From: Comamonadaceae bacterium M7527
Lineage (GTDB): Bacteria; Pseudomonadota; Gammaproteobacteria; Burkholderiales; Burkholderiaceae_C
Direction of reading: 5' to 3'
Length of the DNA: 64,000 nt
Assembly (NCBI GenBank): GCA_021044545.1
Contig: CP087990.1
Coordinates: 2,170,001-2,234,000 of the forward strand
The position numbers and the translations under genes are program-made. The notes under the pieces were generated by a model, which worked only from the letters and a program-made list of their open reading frames with translations, had not been told where the DNA came from and did no database searches. This document shows positions 26,758 through 36,579 of this stretch, in pieces. Numbering within the stretch: position 1 is the first letter of the stretch; each line of letters opens with the position of its first letter.

Positions 26758-27925
26758 TTTGGCAGATTGGCTACAAGGCCTGTCCCCTCATTTTGGATTT
26801 TTACGGGTGTTCCAGTACCTCACGTTCAGGGCGGTGATGGCCGCGCTGACTGCGTTGCTGATTGGTTTGGTTGCAGGTCCTGCCGTCATTCGCCGCCTGA
26901 GCGCCTTGAAAATAGGCCAGCCCATTCGCGACTACGCCATGCAAACCCACCTCATTAAAAGTGGCACACCCACCATGGGCGGTGTGTTGATTTTGCTGGC
27001 CATCACGCTGTCCACCTTGCTGTGGTCACACTGGAACAACCGCTTTATGTGGATTGTGCTCATTGTTACCTTGGCATTTGGCGCCATTGGCTGGGTTGAT
27101 GATTGGCGCAAAGTGGTCGCCAAAGACCCAGAGGGCATGCGTTCGCGCGAGAAGTACATGTGGCAGTCGCTCATAGGCTTGCTGGCCGCGCTGGCCTTGG
27201 TCTTTAGTATTTCTGAAGGCTCCAACGCACGCGTGTGGGAGTTGTTTGTCACCTGGGTGCAATCTGGCTTTAACGTGGACTTGCCGTCCACCGCCAGTTT
27301 GCAAGTGCCGTTCTTCAAGTCTGTGACTTACCCATTGGGTGTGCTTGGCTTTGTGGTGCTGACCTACTTGGTGATTGTGGGCTCAAGCAACGCGGTCAAC
27401 TTGACCGACGGGCTGGACGGCTTGGCCATCATGCCTGTCGTCATGGTGGGCTCTGCATTGGGTTTGTTTGCCTACATCACCGGCAACGCCAATTTCTCAC
27501 GCTATTTGCTGCTGCCCAACATCCCTGGCACTGGCGAGTTGTTGATTTTTTGTGCGGCCATGGCGGGTGCAGGATTGGCGTTTTTGTGGTTCAACACCCA
27601 CCCCGCGCAAGTGTTTATGGGCGACGTGGGCGCGCTGGCCCTGGGCGCGGCCCTGGGCACCATTGCCGTCATCGTGCGCCAGGAAATTGTGCTGGCCATC
27701 ATGGGCGGCATCTTCGTGGTGGAGGCATTGTCTGTGATGCTGCAGGTGAGTTACTTCAAGTACACCAAGCGCCGCTTTGGCCAAGGCAGGCGGCTGCTGC
27801 AAATGGCACCACTACATCACCATTTTGAGAAAAAAGGCTGGCGCGAAACCCAAGTGGTTGTGCGTTTCTGGATCATCACCATGCTGTTGTGCCTGGTGGG
27901 TTTGTCAACCTTGAAGCTGCGCTAA
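26747..27925 (+). CDS. mraY: Phospho-MurNAc-pentapeptide transferase MraY
   Basis: Integral membrane enzyme that makes lipid I from UDP-MurNAc-pentapeptide and undecaprenyl phosphate. About ten hydrophobic segments are seen. Conserved motifs include GTPTMGGVLIL, FGAIGWVDDWRK, the Asp-rich site NLTDGLDGLAI, VFMGDVGALALG and the histidine loop APLHHHFEKKGW. 392 residues. The ATG at 26747 has a strong GGAAGGAG ribosome-binding site inside the murF end. Confidence 0.95.
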   Translation: MLLNLADWLQGLSPHFGFLRVFQYLTFRAVMAALTALLIGLVAGPAVIRRLSALKIGQPIRDYAMQTHLIKSGTPTMGGVLILLAITLSTLLWSHWNNRFMWIVLIVTLAFGAIGWVDDWRKVVAKDPEGMRSREKYMWQSLIGLLAALALVFSISEGSNARVWELFVTWVQSGFNVDLPSTASLQVPFFKSVTYPLGVLGFVVLTYLVIVGSSNAVNLTDGLDGLAIMPVVMVGSALGLFAYITGNANFSRYLLLPNIPGTGELLIFCAAMAGAGLAFLWFNTHPAQVFMGDVGALALGAALGTIAVIVRQEIVLAIMGGIFVVEALSVMLQVSYFKYTKRRFGQGRRLLQMAPLHHHFEKKGWRETQVVVRFWIITMLLCLVGLSTLKLR

Positions 27926-27937
27926 TTGTGTTGCACC

Positions 27938-29719
27938 ATGACTGAGCAAACCGCACCATCCGCTGTACTTGTCCTGGGCGCAGGCGTGTCTGGCCTGGCC
28001 ATGGCGCGTTGGTGCGTGCGCATGGGCGCACAGGTTACGGTGGCTGACACACGTCAGGACACAGCGCGCTTGCAGCAGCTACAAACAGCCTGGCCGCAGT
28101 TGAGCTTTGTGCAGTGCGCATTTGACAGCACGCTAATGGCATCTAGCAACTGGGGCGCCGTTTACCGCAGCCCAGGCTTGTCACCCGCACAGCTGCATGA
28201 GGTGCGTAGCTGGTGCGATGCCAACGGCGTGATCTATGGCAACGAGGTGGACTTGTTTGTGCAAGGCCTCATAGACCATGAGCCCCCGCCAGACCTGCCG
28301 GCGGTTGAGTCAGCGCCCGCCGATGACGACCAAGCCATGTTGGCGCAGGCCCAAGCCTTGAATGAAACCGTAGATGAAGCGGTGACGGAAGCGGTCGCTG
28401 ACGTTTCAGCAATGGATGACGACCAAGAAGGGCCAGACGACGACATAAAGAATGACGAAGTTGAAGGCGATGCAGAAGGCGATGTAGAAGGCGACGGCGT
28501 TGAGGCCCACGAGTGCCCCATTGAGCCTGCCGCGCCCATCAGCCGCAAGCCCAAAGTGTTGGCCGTAACAGGTACCAATGGCAAAACGACGGTATGCGCC
28601 TTGACCGCACAGTTGTTGCAGCGCGCCGGCGTAGACGCTATCGCGGCTGGCAATATTGCGCCATCCTTGCTGGACGCCTTGAGCGCATGCCTGGACGAAG
28701 GTCGCTGGCCGCAGGTGTGGGTATTGGAGCTGTCCAGTTTTCAGTTAGACCATTGCACCAGTTTGCAGCCCGACAGTGCAACCATAGTCAACATCAGCCA
28801 AGACCACCTGGACTGGCACGGTGACATGGCCAGCTATGTAGCTGCCAAAGGTCATGTGTTTGGCAACCTGGGTCTGCGCCTGTTAAACCGTGACGATCCG
28901 CAAGTCATGCAGTTTCAGCCAGAGCCGCCCGCAGTGCCCAAGCGTGGTGAGGCCGTTGCGCCCCATGCCAAGTGGGCCAGCTTTGGCACCGACACACCCA
29001 CGCGCGTAGGCGACTGGGGTCTGGACACTACCAATGGCCTGACCTGGCTGGTACGCGCGCAGCCACTCGATGACACCATACAAAAGCCCAAACGCGGCCA
29101 GGTAGCCGCGCCAGTTGAGGTGTACATGCAGCGCTTGATGCCAGCGGACGCGCTGCGCATCAGGGGGCAGCACAACGCGACCAACGCCTTGCTGGCCTTG
29201 GCCCTGGCCACCAGCACAGGCGCTGACTTGGCCGCCATGCTGCACGGCTTGCGTGAGTACACAGGCGAGGCGCACCGCATGCAGTCTGTGGCTGTGGTGA
29301 ACGATGTGGAGTATTTTGACGACAGCAAAGGCACCAATGTTGGTGCAACCCTGGCCGCCATCAAAGGCTTGGGTAACGAGCGCCGTTTGGTGGTGATTTT
29401 GGGTGGTGACGGCAAAGGCCAGGACTTCACGCCATTGAACGCCGCCGTGGCTCAATATGCGCGTGCCGTGGTGTTGATAGGTCGCGACGCGCCAGCTATT
29501 CGCCAGGCATTGGCCAGCACAGGTGTGCCATTGCTAGACGCTACAGACATGGCGCATGCTGTGACCATCAGCCAAGCGCAGGCGCAAACCGGCGATGCGG
29601 TGTTGCTGTCGCCCGCTTGCGCCAGCTTTGACATGTTTGACAACTACGCCCACCGCGCACGCGTTTTTACGCAAGCGGTGTCTGACCTGGCCGCCGATGC
29701 AGGCGTGGAGCTGTCATGA
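27938..29719 (+). CDS. murD: UDP-MurNAc-L-Ala:D-Glu ligase MurD with an acidic insertion
   Basis: Adds D-glutamate to UDP-MurNAc-L-alanine. The N-terminal Rossmann domain (VLGAGVSGLAMARWC), the ATP loop AVTGTNGKTTVCALT, the QDHLDWHGD motif and the C-terminal HRMQSVAVVNDVEYFDDSKGTN region (shown in part) are canonical. At 593 residues it is far longer than the usual ~450. Most of the excess is an Asp/Glu-rich low-complexity stretch at about residues 113-203 (28274-28546) between the N-terminal and central domains; a smaller insertion lies near residues 325-400. The frame is continuous. Start 27938 (MTEQTAPS) is preferred to the codons just upstream. Confidence 0.93.
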   Translation: MTEQTAPSAVLVLGAGVSGLAMARWCVRMGAQVTVADTRQDTARLQQLQTAWPQLSFVQCAFDSTLMASSNWGAVYRSPGLSPAQLHEVRSWCDANGVIYGNEVDLFVQGLIDHEPPPDLPAVESAPADDDQAMLAQAQALNETVDEAVTEAVADVSAMDDDQEGPDDDIKNDEVEGDAEGDVEGDGVEAHECPIEPAAPISRKPKVLAVTGTNGKTTVCALTAQLLQRAGVDAIAAGNIAPSLLDALSACLDEGRWPQVWVLELSSFQLDHCTSLQPDSATIVNISQDHLDWHGDMASYVAAKGHVFGNLGLRLLNRDDPQVMQFQPEPPAVPKRGEAVAPHAKWASFGTDTPTRVGDWGLDTTNGLTWLVRAQPLDDTIQKPKRGQVAAPVEVYMQRLMPADALRIRGQHNATNALLALALATSTGADLAAMLHGLREYTGEAHRMQSVAVVNDVEYFDDSKGTNVGATLAAIKGLGNERRLVVILGGDGKGQDFTPLNAAVAQYARAVVLIGRDAPAIRQALASTGVPLLDATDMAHAVTISQAQAQTGDAVLLSPACASFDMFDNYAHRARVFTQAVSDLAADAGVELS

Positions 29720-29755
29720 GTCAGGCACGCGCCAACCCCAGAAACAGGCCAGCCG

Positions 29756-31027
29756 TTGGCAGCAAACTGGCGAGCGCATTGCGCCGCATGGTGGGGCTTG
29801 TTTGGCAGCACAGAGCAAACGCCTAAGCCAGAGTACATACCGGTGCGCGTGAACAGCCGCGACTTTGTGCGCAGCCGCCCACTGGAAGTGCGAGAGCATG
29901 GCTTTGACAAAGCGCTGCTGTGGGTGGTGTTGTCCATGGTGATGTGGGGCCTGGTCATGGTGTACTCGGCCACAGTAGCCTTGCCTGACGGCCCACGCTT
30001 TGCCAATTACTCAGCCACACATTTTGTATTGCGCCACAGCATCGCTATTTGTATTGGTGTGGTTGCGGCCGTGCTGGCTTTCCAGGTGCCCATGGCCAAG
30101 TGGGAGCAATACGCCAACCACTTGTTTGTGTTTGCACTGGTATTGCTGGTGCTGGTCTTGATACCGTTTATTGGCAAGGGCGTGAATGGCGCACAACGCT
30201 GGATTTCACTGGGCTTTTTCAACTTCCAGCCGTCTGAGTTGGCCAAATTTGCAGTGGTGCTGTACGCGGCCAGCTACATGGTGCGCAAGATGGCCATTAA
30301 AGAGAAGTTCATGCGCGCGGTGACACCCATGGGCGTGGCCATGGCACTGACCGGCGTGTTGTTGTTGGCCGAGCCAGACATGGGTGCATTCTTGGTGATC
30401 GTGGTGATCGCCATGGGCATCCTGTTTTTAGGCGGCGTCAACGCCAAGGTGTTCTTTTTGTTCAGCACCTTGATTGTGGGCGCATTCGCCGCCATGGTGT
30501 GGCTTAGCGACTGGCGTCGTGCCCGCATTTTTGCCTATCTTGACCCGTGGAGCGAAGAGCACGCCTGGGACAAAGGCTACCAGTTGTCGCACTCATTGAT
30601 TGCATTTGGCCGTGGCGAGTTGTTTGGCGTGGGCCTGGGCGGCAGCGTTGAAAAGCTCAGCTGGCTACCCGAGGCGCACACCGACTTTTTAATGGCGGTA
30701 CTGGGCGAAGAGTTTGGCCTGCTGGGCGTGCTGATTGTCATTGTGGTGTTCATGTGGATGACGCGGCGCATTGTGCAAATTGGGCGTCAAGCCATTGCCC
30801 TGGATCAGGTGTTCAGCGGCCTGGTGGCGCAAGGTGTGGGCATGTGGATTGGCTTTCAAGCCTTCATCAACATTGGTGTGAACTTGGGCGCTTTGCCCAC
30901 CAAGGGCTTGACCCTGCCGCTCATGAGCTACGGAGGCTCGGCCATTTTGCTAAACCTGATTGCATTGGCGGTGGTGCTGCGCATTGACCACGAAAACCGC
31001 CAACTCATGCGAGGAGGCCGCGCATGA
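29756..31027 (+). CDS. ftsW: Peptidoglycan polymerase FtsW, uncertain N-terminus
   Basis: SEDS-family septal glycosyltransferase working with FtsI. Ten transmembrane segments are visible, with the family motifs GKGVNGAQRWI, PSELAKFA, LLLAEPDMGAFLV, GKGYQLSHSLIAFGRG (the G.GYQ.Q-like loop) and the C-terminal PLMSYGGSA. The body reads from TTG 29756. However, an ATG overlapping the murD stop (29716, MSQARANPRNRP) lies in another frame and runs only to 29826. Either that ATG is the true start followed by missing bases, or translation begins at 29756. The N-terminal 20-35 residues are therefore unsure. Confidence 0.88.
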   Translation: MAANWRAHCAAWWGLFGSTEQTPKPEYIPVRVNSRDFVRSRPLEVREHGFDKALLWVVLSMVMWGLVMVYSATVALPDGPRFANYSATHFVLRHSIAICIGVVAAVLAFQVPMAKWEQYANHLFVFALVLLVLVLIPFIGKGVNGAQRWISLGFFNFQPSELAKFAVVLYAASYMVRKMAIKEKFMRAVTPMGVAMALTGVLLLAEPDMGAFLVIVVIAMGILFLGGVNAKVFFLFSTLIVGAFAAMVWLSDWRRARIFAYLDPWSEEHAWDKGYQLSHSLIAFGRGELFGVGLGGSVEKLSWLPEAHTDFLMAVLGEEFGLLGVLIVIVVFMWMTRRIVQIGRQAIALDQVFSGLVAQGVGMWIGFQAFINIGVNLGALPTKGLTLPLMSYGGSAILLNLIALAVVLRIDHENRQLMRGGRA

Positions 31028-32118
31028 ACGCCACACTGACAAGCCTGCAAAAGCCCTGCGCCTTGATCATGGCTGGCGGCACTGGTGGACACATCTTCCC
31101 AGGCTTGGCCGTAGCCAAAGACCTCATTGCCAAAGGCTGGCGCGTGCATTGGCTGGGCGCACCCGCCAGCATGGAGGCCCGCGTGGTGCCCACGTACAAC
31201 ATACCGCTGGAACTGGTGGCGTTTGCGGGTGTGCGTGGCAAAGGCATCAAGACCCTGCTCGCCGCGCCGTTCAAGTTGGTGAAAGCCATAGCGCAGGCCA
31301 GACGCATCATGCAAAGCCTGCAGCCTGATGTGGTGATAGGGCTTGGTGGCTTTATCACAGTGCCCGGTGCGGCTGCGGCGCGCATGTGCGGCGTGCCCAT
31401 TGTGTTGCACGAGCAAAACGCCATCGCAGGCATGGCCAACCGCTACCTGTCTCACATAGCCAGGCGCGTATTCACCGCCTTCCCCAACGTTTTGCCCAAG
31501 GGCGAGTGGGTGGGCAACCCCATGCGCAGTGAGTTTTTGATGCAGCAACCCGCGCAGCAGCGCTACGCGCAGCGCACCGGCCCACTAAAGGTCTTGGTAT
31601 TGGGCGGCAGCCTGGGCGCCAAGGCGTTAAATGATGCAGTGCCCGCAGCGCTGGCATTGATGCCGCAGCAGCAACGCCCACAAGTGGTTCACCAAAGTGG
31701 GGCCAATCACATTGACGCGCTGCGCGACACCTACTTTGCCGCTGGCGTTGACGGTGACTTGCGCGCCTTTATTGACGACGTGGCCACGCTGATGGCCAGT
31801 GCCGATGTGGTGATATGCCGCGCTGGCGCCAGCACCGTCACAGAGCTGACAGCAGTGGGTGCGCCTGCCCTGTTGGTACCTTTTCCGCACGCGGTGGACG
31901 ACCACCAAACCGCCAACGCGCAGTTCCTGGTGCAGGCACAAGCGGCTTGGCTGGTGCAGCAAACAGAGCTAAGTCCTCATTGGCTGGCGAACTGGCTGGC
32001 GGGTTTGACCAGAGAGCAACTGACGCAGTGCGGCCAGAACGCCAGTGCGGTTGCCCAGACAGAAGCCGTGCAAGCCATTGTGCAAGCCGTGCAGCTATTG
32101 CGAGAGGAAGGCGTGTGA
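31024..32118 (+). CDS. murG: UDP-GlcNAc:lipid I N-acetylglucosaminyltransferase MurG
   Basis: Peripheral inner-membrane GT-B glycosyltransferase that converts lipid I to lipid II. Glycine-rich loops MAGGTGGHIFPGLAVA and GLGGFITVPG, the donor-site VLGGSLGAKALND, and CRAGASTVTELTAVG with PFPHAVDDHQT are present. 364 residues. Start overlaps ftsW by 4 bases; the stop shares one base with the murC start. Confidence 0.95.
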   Translation: MNATLTSLQKPCALIMAGGTGGHIFPGLAVAKDLIAKGWRVHWLGAPASMEARVVPTYNIPLELVAFAGVRGKGIKTLLAAPFKLVKAIAQARRIMQSLQPDVVIGLGGFITVPGAAAARMCGVPIVLHEQNAIAGMANRYLSHIARRVFTAFPNVLPKGEWVGNPMRSEFLMQQPAQQRYAQRTGPLKVLVLGGSLGAKALNDAVPAALALMPQQQRPQVVHQSGANHIDALRDTYFAAGVDGDLRAFIDDVATLMASADVVICRAGASTVTELTAVGAPALLVPFPHAVDDHQTANAQFLVQAQAAWLVQQTELSPHWLANWLAGLTREQLTQCGQNASAVAQTEAVQAIVQAVQLLREEGV

Positions 32119-33545
32119 TGAAGCACGTGATTAAACACATTCACTTTGTAGGCATTGGCGGCTCTGGCATGAGCGGCATTGCTGAAGTGCTCATGAACCT
32201 GGGCTACACCGTGTCTGGCAGCGACTTGAGTGAAGGCGCTTCTGTGCAGCACTTGCGTGCCATGGGTGCCACGGTACATGTGGGCCACGACGCGCAGCAC
32301 ATCGTGGGTGCGCATGCAGTGGTGACGTCTACCGCCGTTAAAGCCGACAACCCGGAGGTTGTTGCTGCGCGCACGCTGCTGATACCCGTGGTACCGCGTG
32401 CGGTGATGTTGGCTGAGCTCATGCGCATGAAAAAAGGCGTGGCCATCGCAGGGACACACGGCAAAACCACCACCACCAGCCTGGTGGCCAGCGTATTGGC
32501 GCAAGCCGGTGCAGACCCCACCTTTGTAATTGGCGGGCGCTTGAACAGCGCGGGCACCAACGCCAAGCTGGGTACTGGCGAATACATAGTGGTAGAGGCT
32601 GACGAGTCTGACGCCTCATTCCTCAATCTACTGCCCATTTTGTCTGTGGTCACCAATATTGACGCAGACCACATGGACACCTATGGCCATGACTTTGGCA
32701 ACCTGAAAAAGGCATTCGTGGAGTTTTTGCACCGCATGCCGTTTTACGGCGCCGCCGTGGTGTGTGTAGACAGCCCAGCGGTGCGCGACATCTTGGCCGA
32801 TATCGCGCGTCCCGTGGTGACATACGGACTAAGCGACGATGCGCAACTGCAAGCCACCGACATCAGGGCGGTGGGCGGGCAAATGCACTTTACCGTTAAG
32901 CGCCGCATGCCTGAGGCGTTGCCAGACATGCCGGTGGTGTTGAACCTGCCCGGCCAGCACAATGTATTGAATGCACTGGCCGCCATTGGCGTGGCCTACG
33001 AAATTGGCTTGGCAGATGCCGACGTGCAGGCGGCCTTGGCTGCATTTACCGGCGTGGGCAGACGCTTCCAGTTGTACGGTGACGTGACACTGCCGCAAGG
33101 CGGGCTTATGACAGTGGTAGACGACTACGGCCATCACCCCGTAGAGATGGCGGCCACTCTGGCTGCTGCACGTGGCGCCTATCCTGGGCGTAGGTTGGTG
33201 TTGGCATTTCAGCCGCACCGCTACAGCCGCACACGCGACTGCTTTGAAGACTTTGTCAAAGTCATTGCACAGGCCGATGCGGTACTGCTCACAGAGGTCT
33301 ACGCCGCAGGTGAAACACCGATAGTGGCTGCAGACGCGCGCGCCCTGGCCAGAGCCATACGCGTGGGCGGTGTGCTGGAGCCACAATTTGTAGAGTCTGT
33401 CACTGACCTGGCCCAAACAGCGTTGGCCAGCGCGCAGGATGGTGACGTGTTGCTGTGCATGGGCGCAGGCAGCGTGGCCGCCGTACCAGCCCAAGTGCTG
33501 GAGTTGGCCAAATCGCAACCAGTGGCGCAGCAGGTGAGCGCATGA
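32118..33545 (+). CDS. murC: UDP-N-acetylmuramate:L-alanine ligase
   Basis: First Mur ligase of the pathway. N-terminal HFVGIGGSGMSGIAEVL, ATP loop AGTHGKTTTTSL, VEADESDASFL, and NIDADHMDTYG identify MurC. 475 residues. Start 32118 (MKHVIKHIHF) immediately follows the murG stop; the frame is open far upstream but only this start gives the family N-terminus. The end overlaps ddl by 4 bases. Confidence 0.95.
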   Translation: MKHVIKHIHFVGIGGSGMSGIAEVLMNLGYTVSGSDLSEGASVQHLRAMGATVHVGHDAQHIVGAHAVVTSTAVKADNPEVVAARTLLIPVVPRAVMLAELMRMKKGVAIAGTHGKTTTTSLVASVLAQAGADPTFVIGGRLNSAGTNAKLGTGEYIVVEADESDASFLNLLPILSVVTNIDADHMDTYGHDFGNLKKAFVEFLHRMPFYGAAVVCVDSPAVRDILADIARPVVTYGLSDDAQLQATDIRAVGGQMHFTVKRRMPEALPDMPVVLNLPGQHNVLNALAAIGVAYEIGLADADVQAALAAFTGVGRRFQLYGDVTLPQGGLMTVVDDYGHHPVEMAATLAAARGAYPGRRLVLAFQPHRYSRTRDCFEDFVKVIAQADAVLLTEVYAAGETPIVAADARALARAIRVGGVLEPQFVESVTDLAQTALASAQDGDVLLCMGAGSVAAVPAQVLELAKSQPVAQQVSA

Positions 33546-34549
33546 GCACCAGCACACACAACCAACAGCGCTGGCCGCTGCCTGATGCAAAAGCCATGGG
33601 CAAAGTCGCCGTGCTGATGGGCGGACATTCCGCCGAACGCGAAGTCTCATTGATGTCTGGCCAGGGCGTGCTCAGTGCGCTGCAAAGCCTGGGCGTTAAC
33701 GCGCATGCCTTTGACCCCGCACATCAAGACTTGCAGCAGCTCAAGGCGCAAGGCTTTGAGCGCTGCTTTATTGCGCTGCATGGCCGCTTTGGCGAAGACG
33801 GTACGGTACAAGGTGCCTTGGAGCTAATGGGCATTCCCTACACCGGCGCGGGCGTGATGGCATCCAGCGTGGCCATGGACAAAGTCATGACCAAGCGCAT
33901 CTGGCGCTCGGAAGGTTTGCCCACGCCGGCCTGGGCGCTGGTAGACAGTGTGCACGCCACGCAGCAAGCTTTTGCAACGCTTGGCTCGCCCATGATTGTC
34001 AAGCCAGCGCGCGAAGGATCCACCATTGGCCTGACCAAAGTCGAGCATGCCGATCAATGCGAGTTGGCCTACAACTTGGCCGCGCAACATGACCCCGAGG
34101 TTTTGTGTGAACAGTTCATCAGTGGCGACGAAGTGACTTGTCCCGTGGTGGGCACGGGCTCACAAGCGGTGGCGTTGCCGGTGATTCATATCAAAGCGCC
34201 AGACGGCAACTACGACTACAACAACAAATACTTCACCAACGACACGCAATACATAGTGCCTTGTCACTTGCCCGCTGGCGAAGAGGCAGCCATAAAAGAG
34301 CTGATTCTGAGTGCTTACTGCACATTGGGCGTGCGCGCCTGGGGCAGGGTAGACGTGATGATTGACGCCGCCACGCGCAAGCCTTACCTGCTGGAGATCA
34401 ATACATCACCGGGCATGACTGGTCACTCGTTGGTGCCCATGTCGGCTGGCGTGGCGAATCTGCCCTACGCCGAGCTGTGTTTGTACATATTGGGCATGGC
34501 TGCGTTAGACAACGCCTTGCCAGCTGCAGCCACCGGAGGCGTGCAGTGA
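33542..34549 (+). CDS. ddl: D-alanine:D-alanine ligase
   Basis: ATP-grasp ligase making the D-Ala-D-Ala dipeptide used by MurF. VLMGGHSAEREVSLMSG, LHGRFGEDGTVQGALE, the omega-loop YDYNNKYFTNDTQY and the metal-binding end EINTSPGMTGHSLVP are all visible. 335 residues. Start 33542 overlaps murC (ATGA). Confidence 0.95.
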   Translation: MSTSTHNQQRWPLPDAKAMGKVAVLMGGHSAEREVSLMSGQGVLSALQSLGVNAHAFDPAHQDLQQLKAQGFERCFIALHGRFGEDGTVQGALELMGIPYTGAGVMASSVAMDKVMTKRIWRSEGLPTPAWALVDSVHATQQAFATLGSPMIVKPAREGSTIGLTKVEHADQCELAYNLAAQHDPEVLCEQFISGDEVTCPVVGTGSQAVALPVIHIKAPDGNYDYNNKYFTNDTQYIVPCHLPAGEEAAIKELILSAYCTLGVRAWGRVDVMIDAATRKPYLLEINTSPGMTGHSLVPMSAGVANLPYAELCLYILGMAALDNALPAAATGGVQ

Positions 34550-35316
34550 CCTTGAACATGCCCTCAACCCCAGTAGACGTTCGCGTAATGGACGCACTAA
34601 GCCGGCTGCTGCTGCTGGTGTTGGTGTGCCTGAGCTTGTTCGTACTGGGGCAGTGGGCATACCGCCACCCGGCATGGCCTGTTCGCTCGCTGGTGTTGGT
34701 GGGCGATGTGGTGCACCAAAGCGCACCAGCACTGCGCGCGCAACTGAACGGTCGCATGGCGGGAAGCTTTTTAAGTGTGGATGTAGGGCGTATGCAAGTC
34801 TTGGTGGAAGACATGCCCTGGGTGCGCAAAGCCGTGGTGCAGCGCGCCTTCCCAAGCCATTTGCGCATCACCATTGAAGAACACCAGGCGCGTGCCTGGT
34901 GGGGTGAAGTAGGCGCGCAGCGCCTGGTGAACAACTACGGTGAGTTGTTTGAGGCCAGTGCCGACGATGCCGTCAGCGACGCCAGTCAGTGGCCAGTACT
35001 AGACGGCGCACCAGAGCAGGCGCGCGATATCTACCAAGCCTATTTGTCCATCAACCAAGCTGTGGTGCCGCTTGGCAAAACCGTGCAAAGCCTGCGCATG
35101 AGCGAGCAAGGCGGCTGGCACGCCGTGTTGTCGGGCAATGTGCACTTGGACTTGGGTCGTGGCACACCGGCAGACATCACCCAACGCGTGCAGCCCTTTG
35201 TCAGCACGGTTTCAGAGTTGACGCGGCGCTACCAGGGTGACCTGGAAGCTGCAGACCTGCGCTACCCCAACGGTTATGCGCTGCGCCTGCGCGGTGTCAC
35301 AACTGGCAAGCAATAA
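34546..35316 (+). CDS. ftsQ: Cell division protein FtsQ
   Basis: Bitopic divisome protein of 256 residues. A short cytoplasmic N-terminus, one transmembrane helix (LLLLVLVCLSLFVLGQWAY), then the POTRA domain (VRSLVLVGDVVHQSAPALR) and the FtsQ beta domain (VRKAVVQRAFPSHLRITIEEH, shown to illustrate, residues about 90-115). It links early and late divisome assembly with FtsL and FtsB. GTG 34546 has GGAGG upstream and overlaps the ddl stop; ATG 34558 is an alternative. Confidence 0.9.
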   Translation: MTLNMPSTPVDVRVMDALSRLLLLVLVCLSLFVLGQWAYRHPAWPVRSLVLVGDVVHQSAPALRAQLNGRMAGSFLSVDVGRMQVLVEDMPWVRKAVVQRAFPSHLRITIEEHQARAWWGEVGAQRLVNNYGELFEASADDAVSDASQWPVLDGAPEQARDIYQAYLSINQAVVPLGKTVQSLRMSEQGGWHAVLSGNVHLDLGRGTPADITQRVQPFVSTVSELTRRYQGDLEAADLRYPNGYALRLRGVTTGKQ

Positions 35317-35349
35317 CAACACAACGGAATTTTTGCAAAAGAGAACATC

Positions 35350-36579
35350 ATGGCCAAGGAATACAAAGACCTCATAGTCGGCTTGGATATAGGCACCTCC
35401 AAAATCATGGTGGTGGTCGCCGAGGTGCAAACCAGCGGGCAGCTCAAGCTGGCCGGCTTTGGCGTGTCCGAGAGTAGTGGCTTGAAGCGTGGCGTCGTGG
35501 TCAACATAGACGCCACCGTACAAAGCATTCAGGCCGCACTCAAAGAAGCCGAGTTTATGGCCGACTGCCAAATCACCCGCGTGTTCACCGGCATCACCGG
35601 CAGCCACATACGTGGCATCAACTCCAGCGGCATGGTGGCGGTCAAAGACAAAGAGGTCAGTGCCGCCGACGTGGCCCGCGTGATAGAGACTGCGCGCGCC
35701 ATCAACATCTCTACTGATCAGCGATTGTTGCTGGTAGAGCCGCAAGAGTTTGTGATTGACGGCCAGGACGTCAAAGAGCCCATTGGCATGAGCGGCATAC
35801 GCTTGGAGGCCAAAGTACACATCGTTACCGGCGCACAAAGCGCTGCAGAAAACATCATCAAGTGTGTGCGTCGCTGCGGCCTGGAAGTTGACCAGCTCAT
35901 GCTCAACCCGCTGGCATCCAGCCAAGCCGTGCTCACCGAAGACGAGCAAGAGTTGGGCGTGGCCTTGGTAGACATTGGCGCGGGCACCACAGACGTGGCC
36001 ATTTTCTCTGGCGGCGCCATTCGCCACACGGCGGTGATACCCATAGCAGGCGACCTCATCACCAACGACATCGCCATGGCGCTGCGCACGCCCACCAAAG
36101 ACGCCGAAGAAATCAAGGTACTCAGCGGCTGCGCCAAGCAACTGCTGGCCGACCCAGACGCACAAGTAGAAGTACCAGGCCTTGGCGACCGCGCGCCCCG
36201 CATGCTTAGCCGCCAAGCCTTGGCCGGCGTCATTGAGCCGCGCGTGGAAGAAATTTTCTCGCTGGTGCAGCAAGTCATTCGCGACTCTGGCTTTGAAGAA
36301 GTCTTGTCGTCAGGCATTGTGCTGGCCGGTGGCTCAGCCGTAATGCCAGGCATGGTCGAGCTGGGCGAAGACATTTTCTTAAAGCCAGTGCGTCGAGGCA
36401 TTCCCACGCACGCCAGTGCCATGTCAGACATGGTGGCCCACCCACGCGCGGCCACCGTTATGGGTTTGGTGGAAGAGGCCAGGCAAGCGCGCCTGCGTGG
36501 CCACACCGTGGCGCGCAAAGCCACATCCATGCAGTCTGCACTGGGCAGGCTCAAAGACTGGTTTATGGGGGTGTTTTAA
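35350..36579 (+). CDS. ftsA: Cell division protein FtsA
   Basis: Actin-like ATPase that tethers FtsZ to the membrane. GLDIGTSKIMVVVAEV, the SHUFFLE-domain region of FtsA (VTGAQSAAENIIKCVRRC), ALVDIGAGTTDVAIF and VLAGGSAVMPGM are typical. The C-terminal amphipathic helix that binds membrane is GRLKDWFMGVF. 409 residues. ATG 35350 follows AAGAGA at a normal distance. Confidence 0.95.
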   Translation: MAKEYKDLIVGLDIGTSKIMVVVAEVQTSGQLKLAGFGVSESSGLKRGVVVNIDATVQSIQAALKEAEFMADCQITRVFTGITGSHIRGINSSGMVAVKDKEVSAADVARVIETARAINISTDQRLLLVEPQEFVIDGQDVKEPIGMSGIRLEAKVHIVTGAQSAAENIIKCVRRCGLEVDQLMLNPLASSQAVLTEDEQELGVALVDIGAGTTDVAIFSGGAIRHTAVIPIAGDLITNDIAMALRTPTKDAEEIKVLSGCAKQLLADPDAQVEVPGLGDRAPRMLSRQALAGVIEPRVEEIFSLVQQVIRDSGFEEVLSSGIVLAGGSAVMPGMVELGEDIFLKPVRRGIPTHASAMSDMVAHPRAATVMGLVEEARQARLRGHTVARKATSMQSALGRLKDWFMGVF

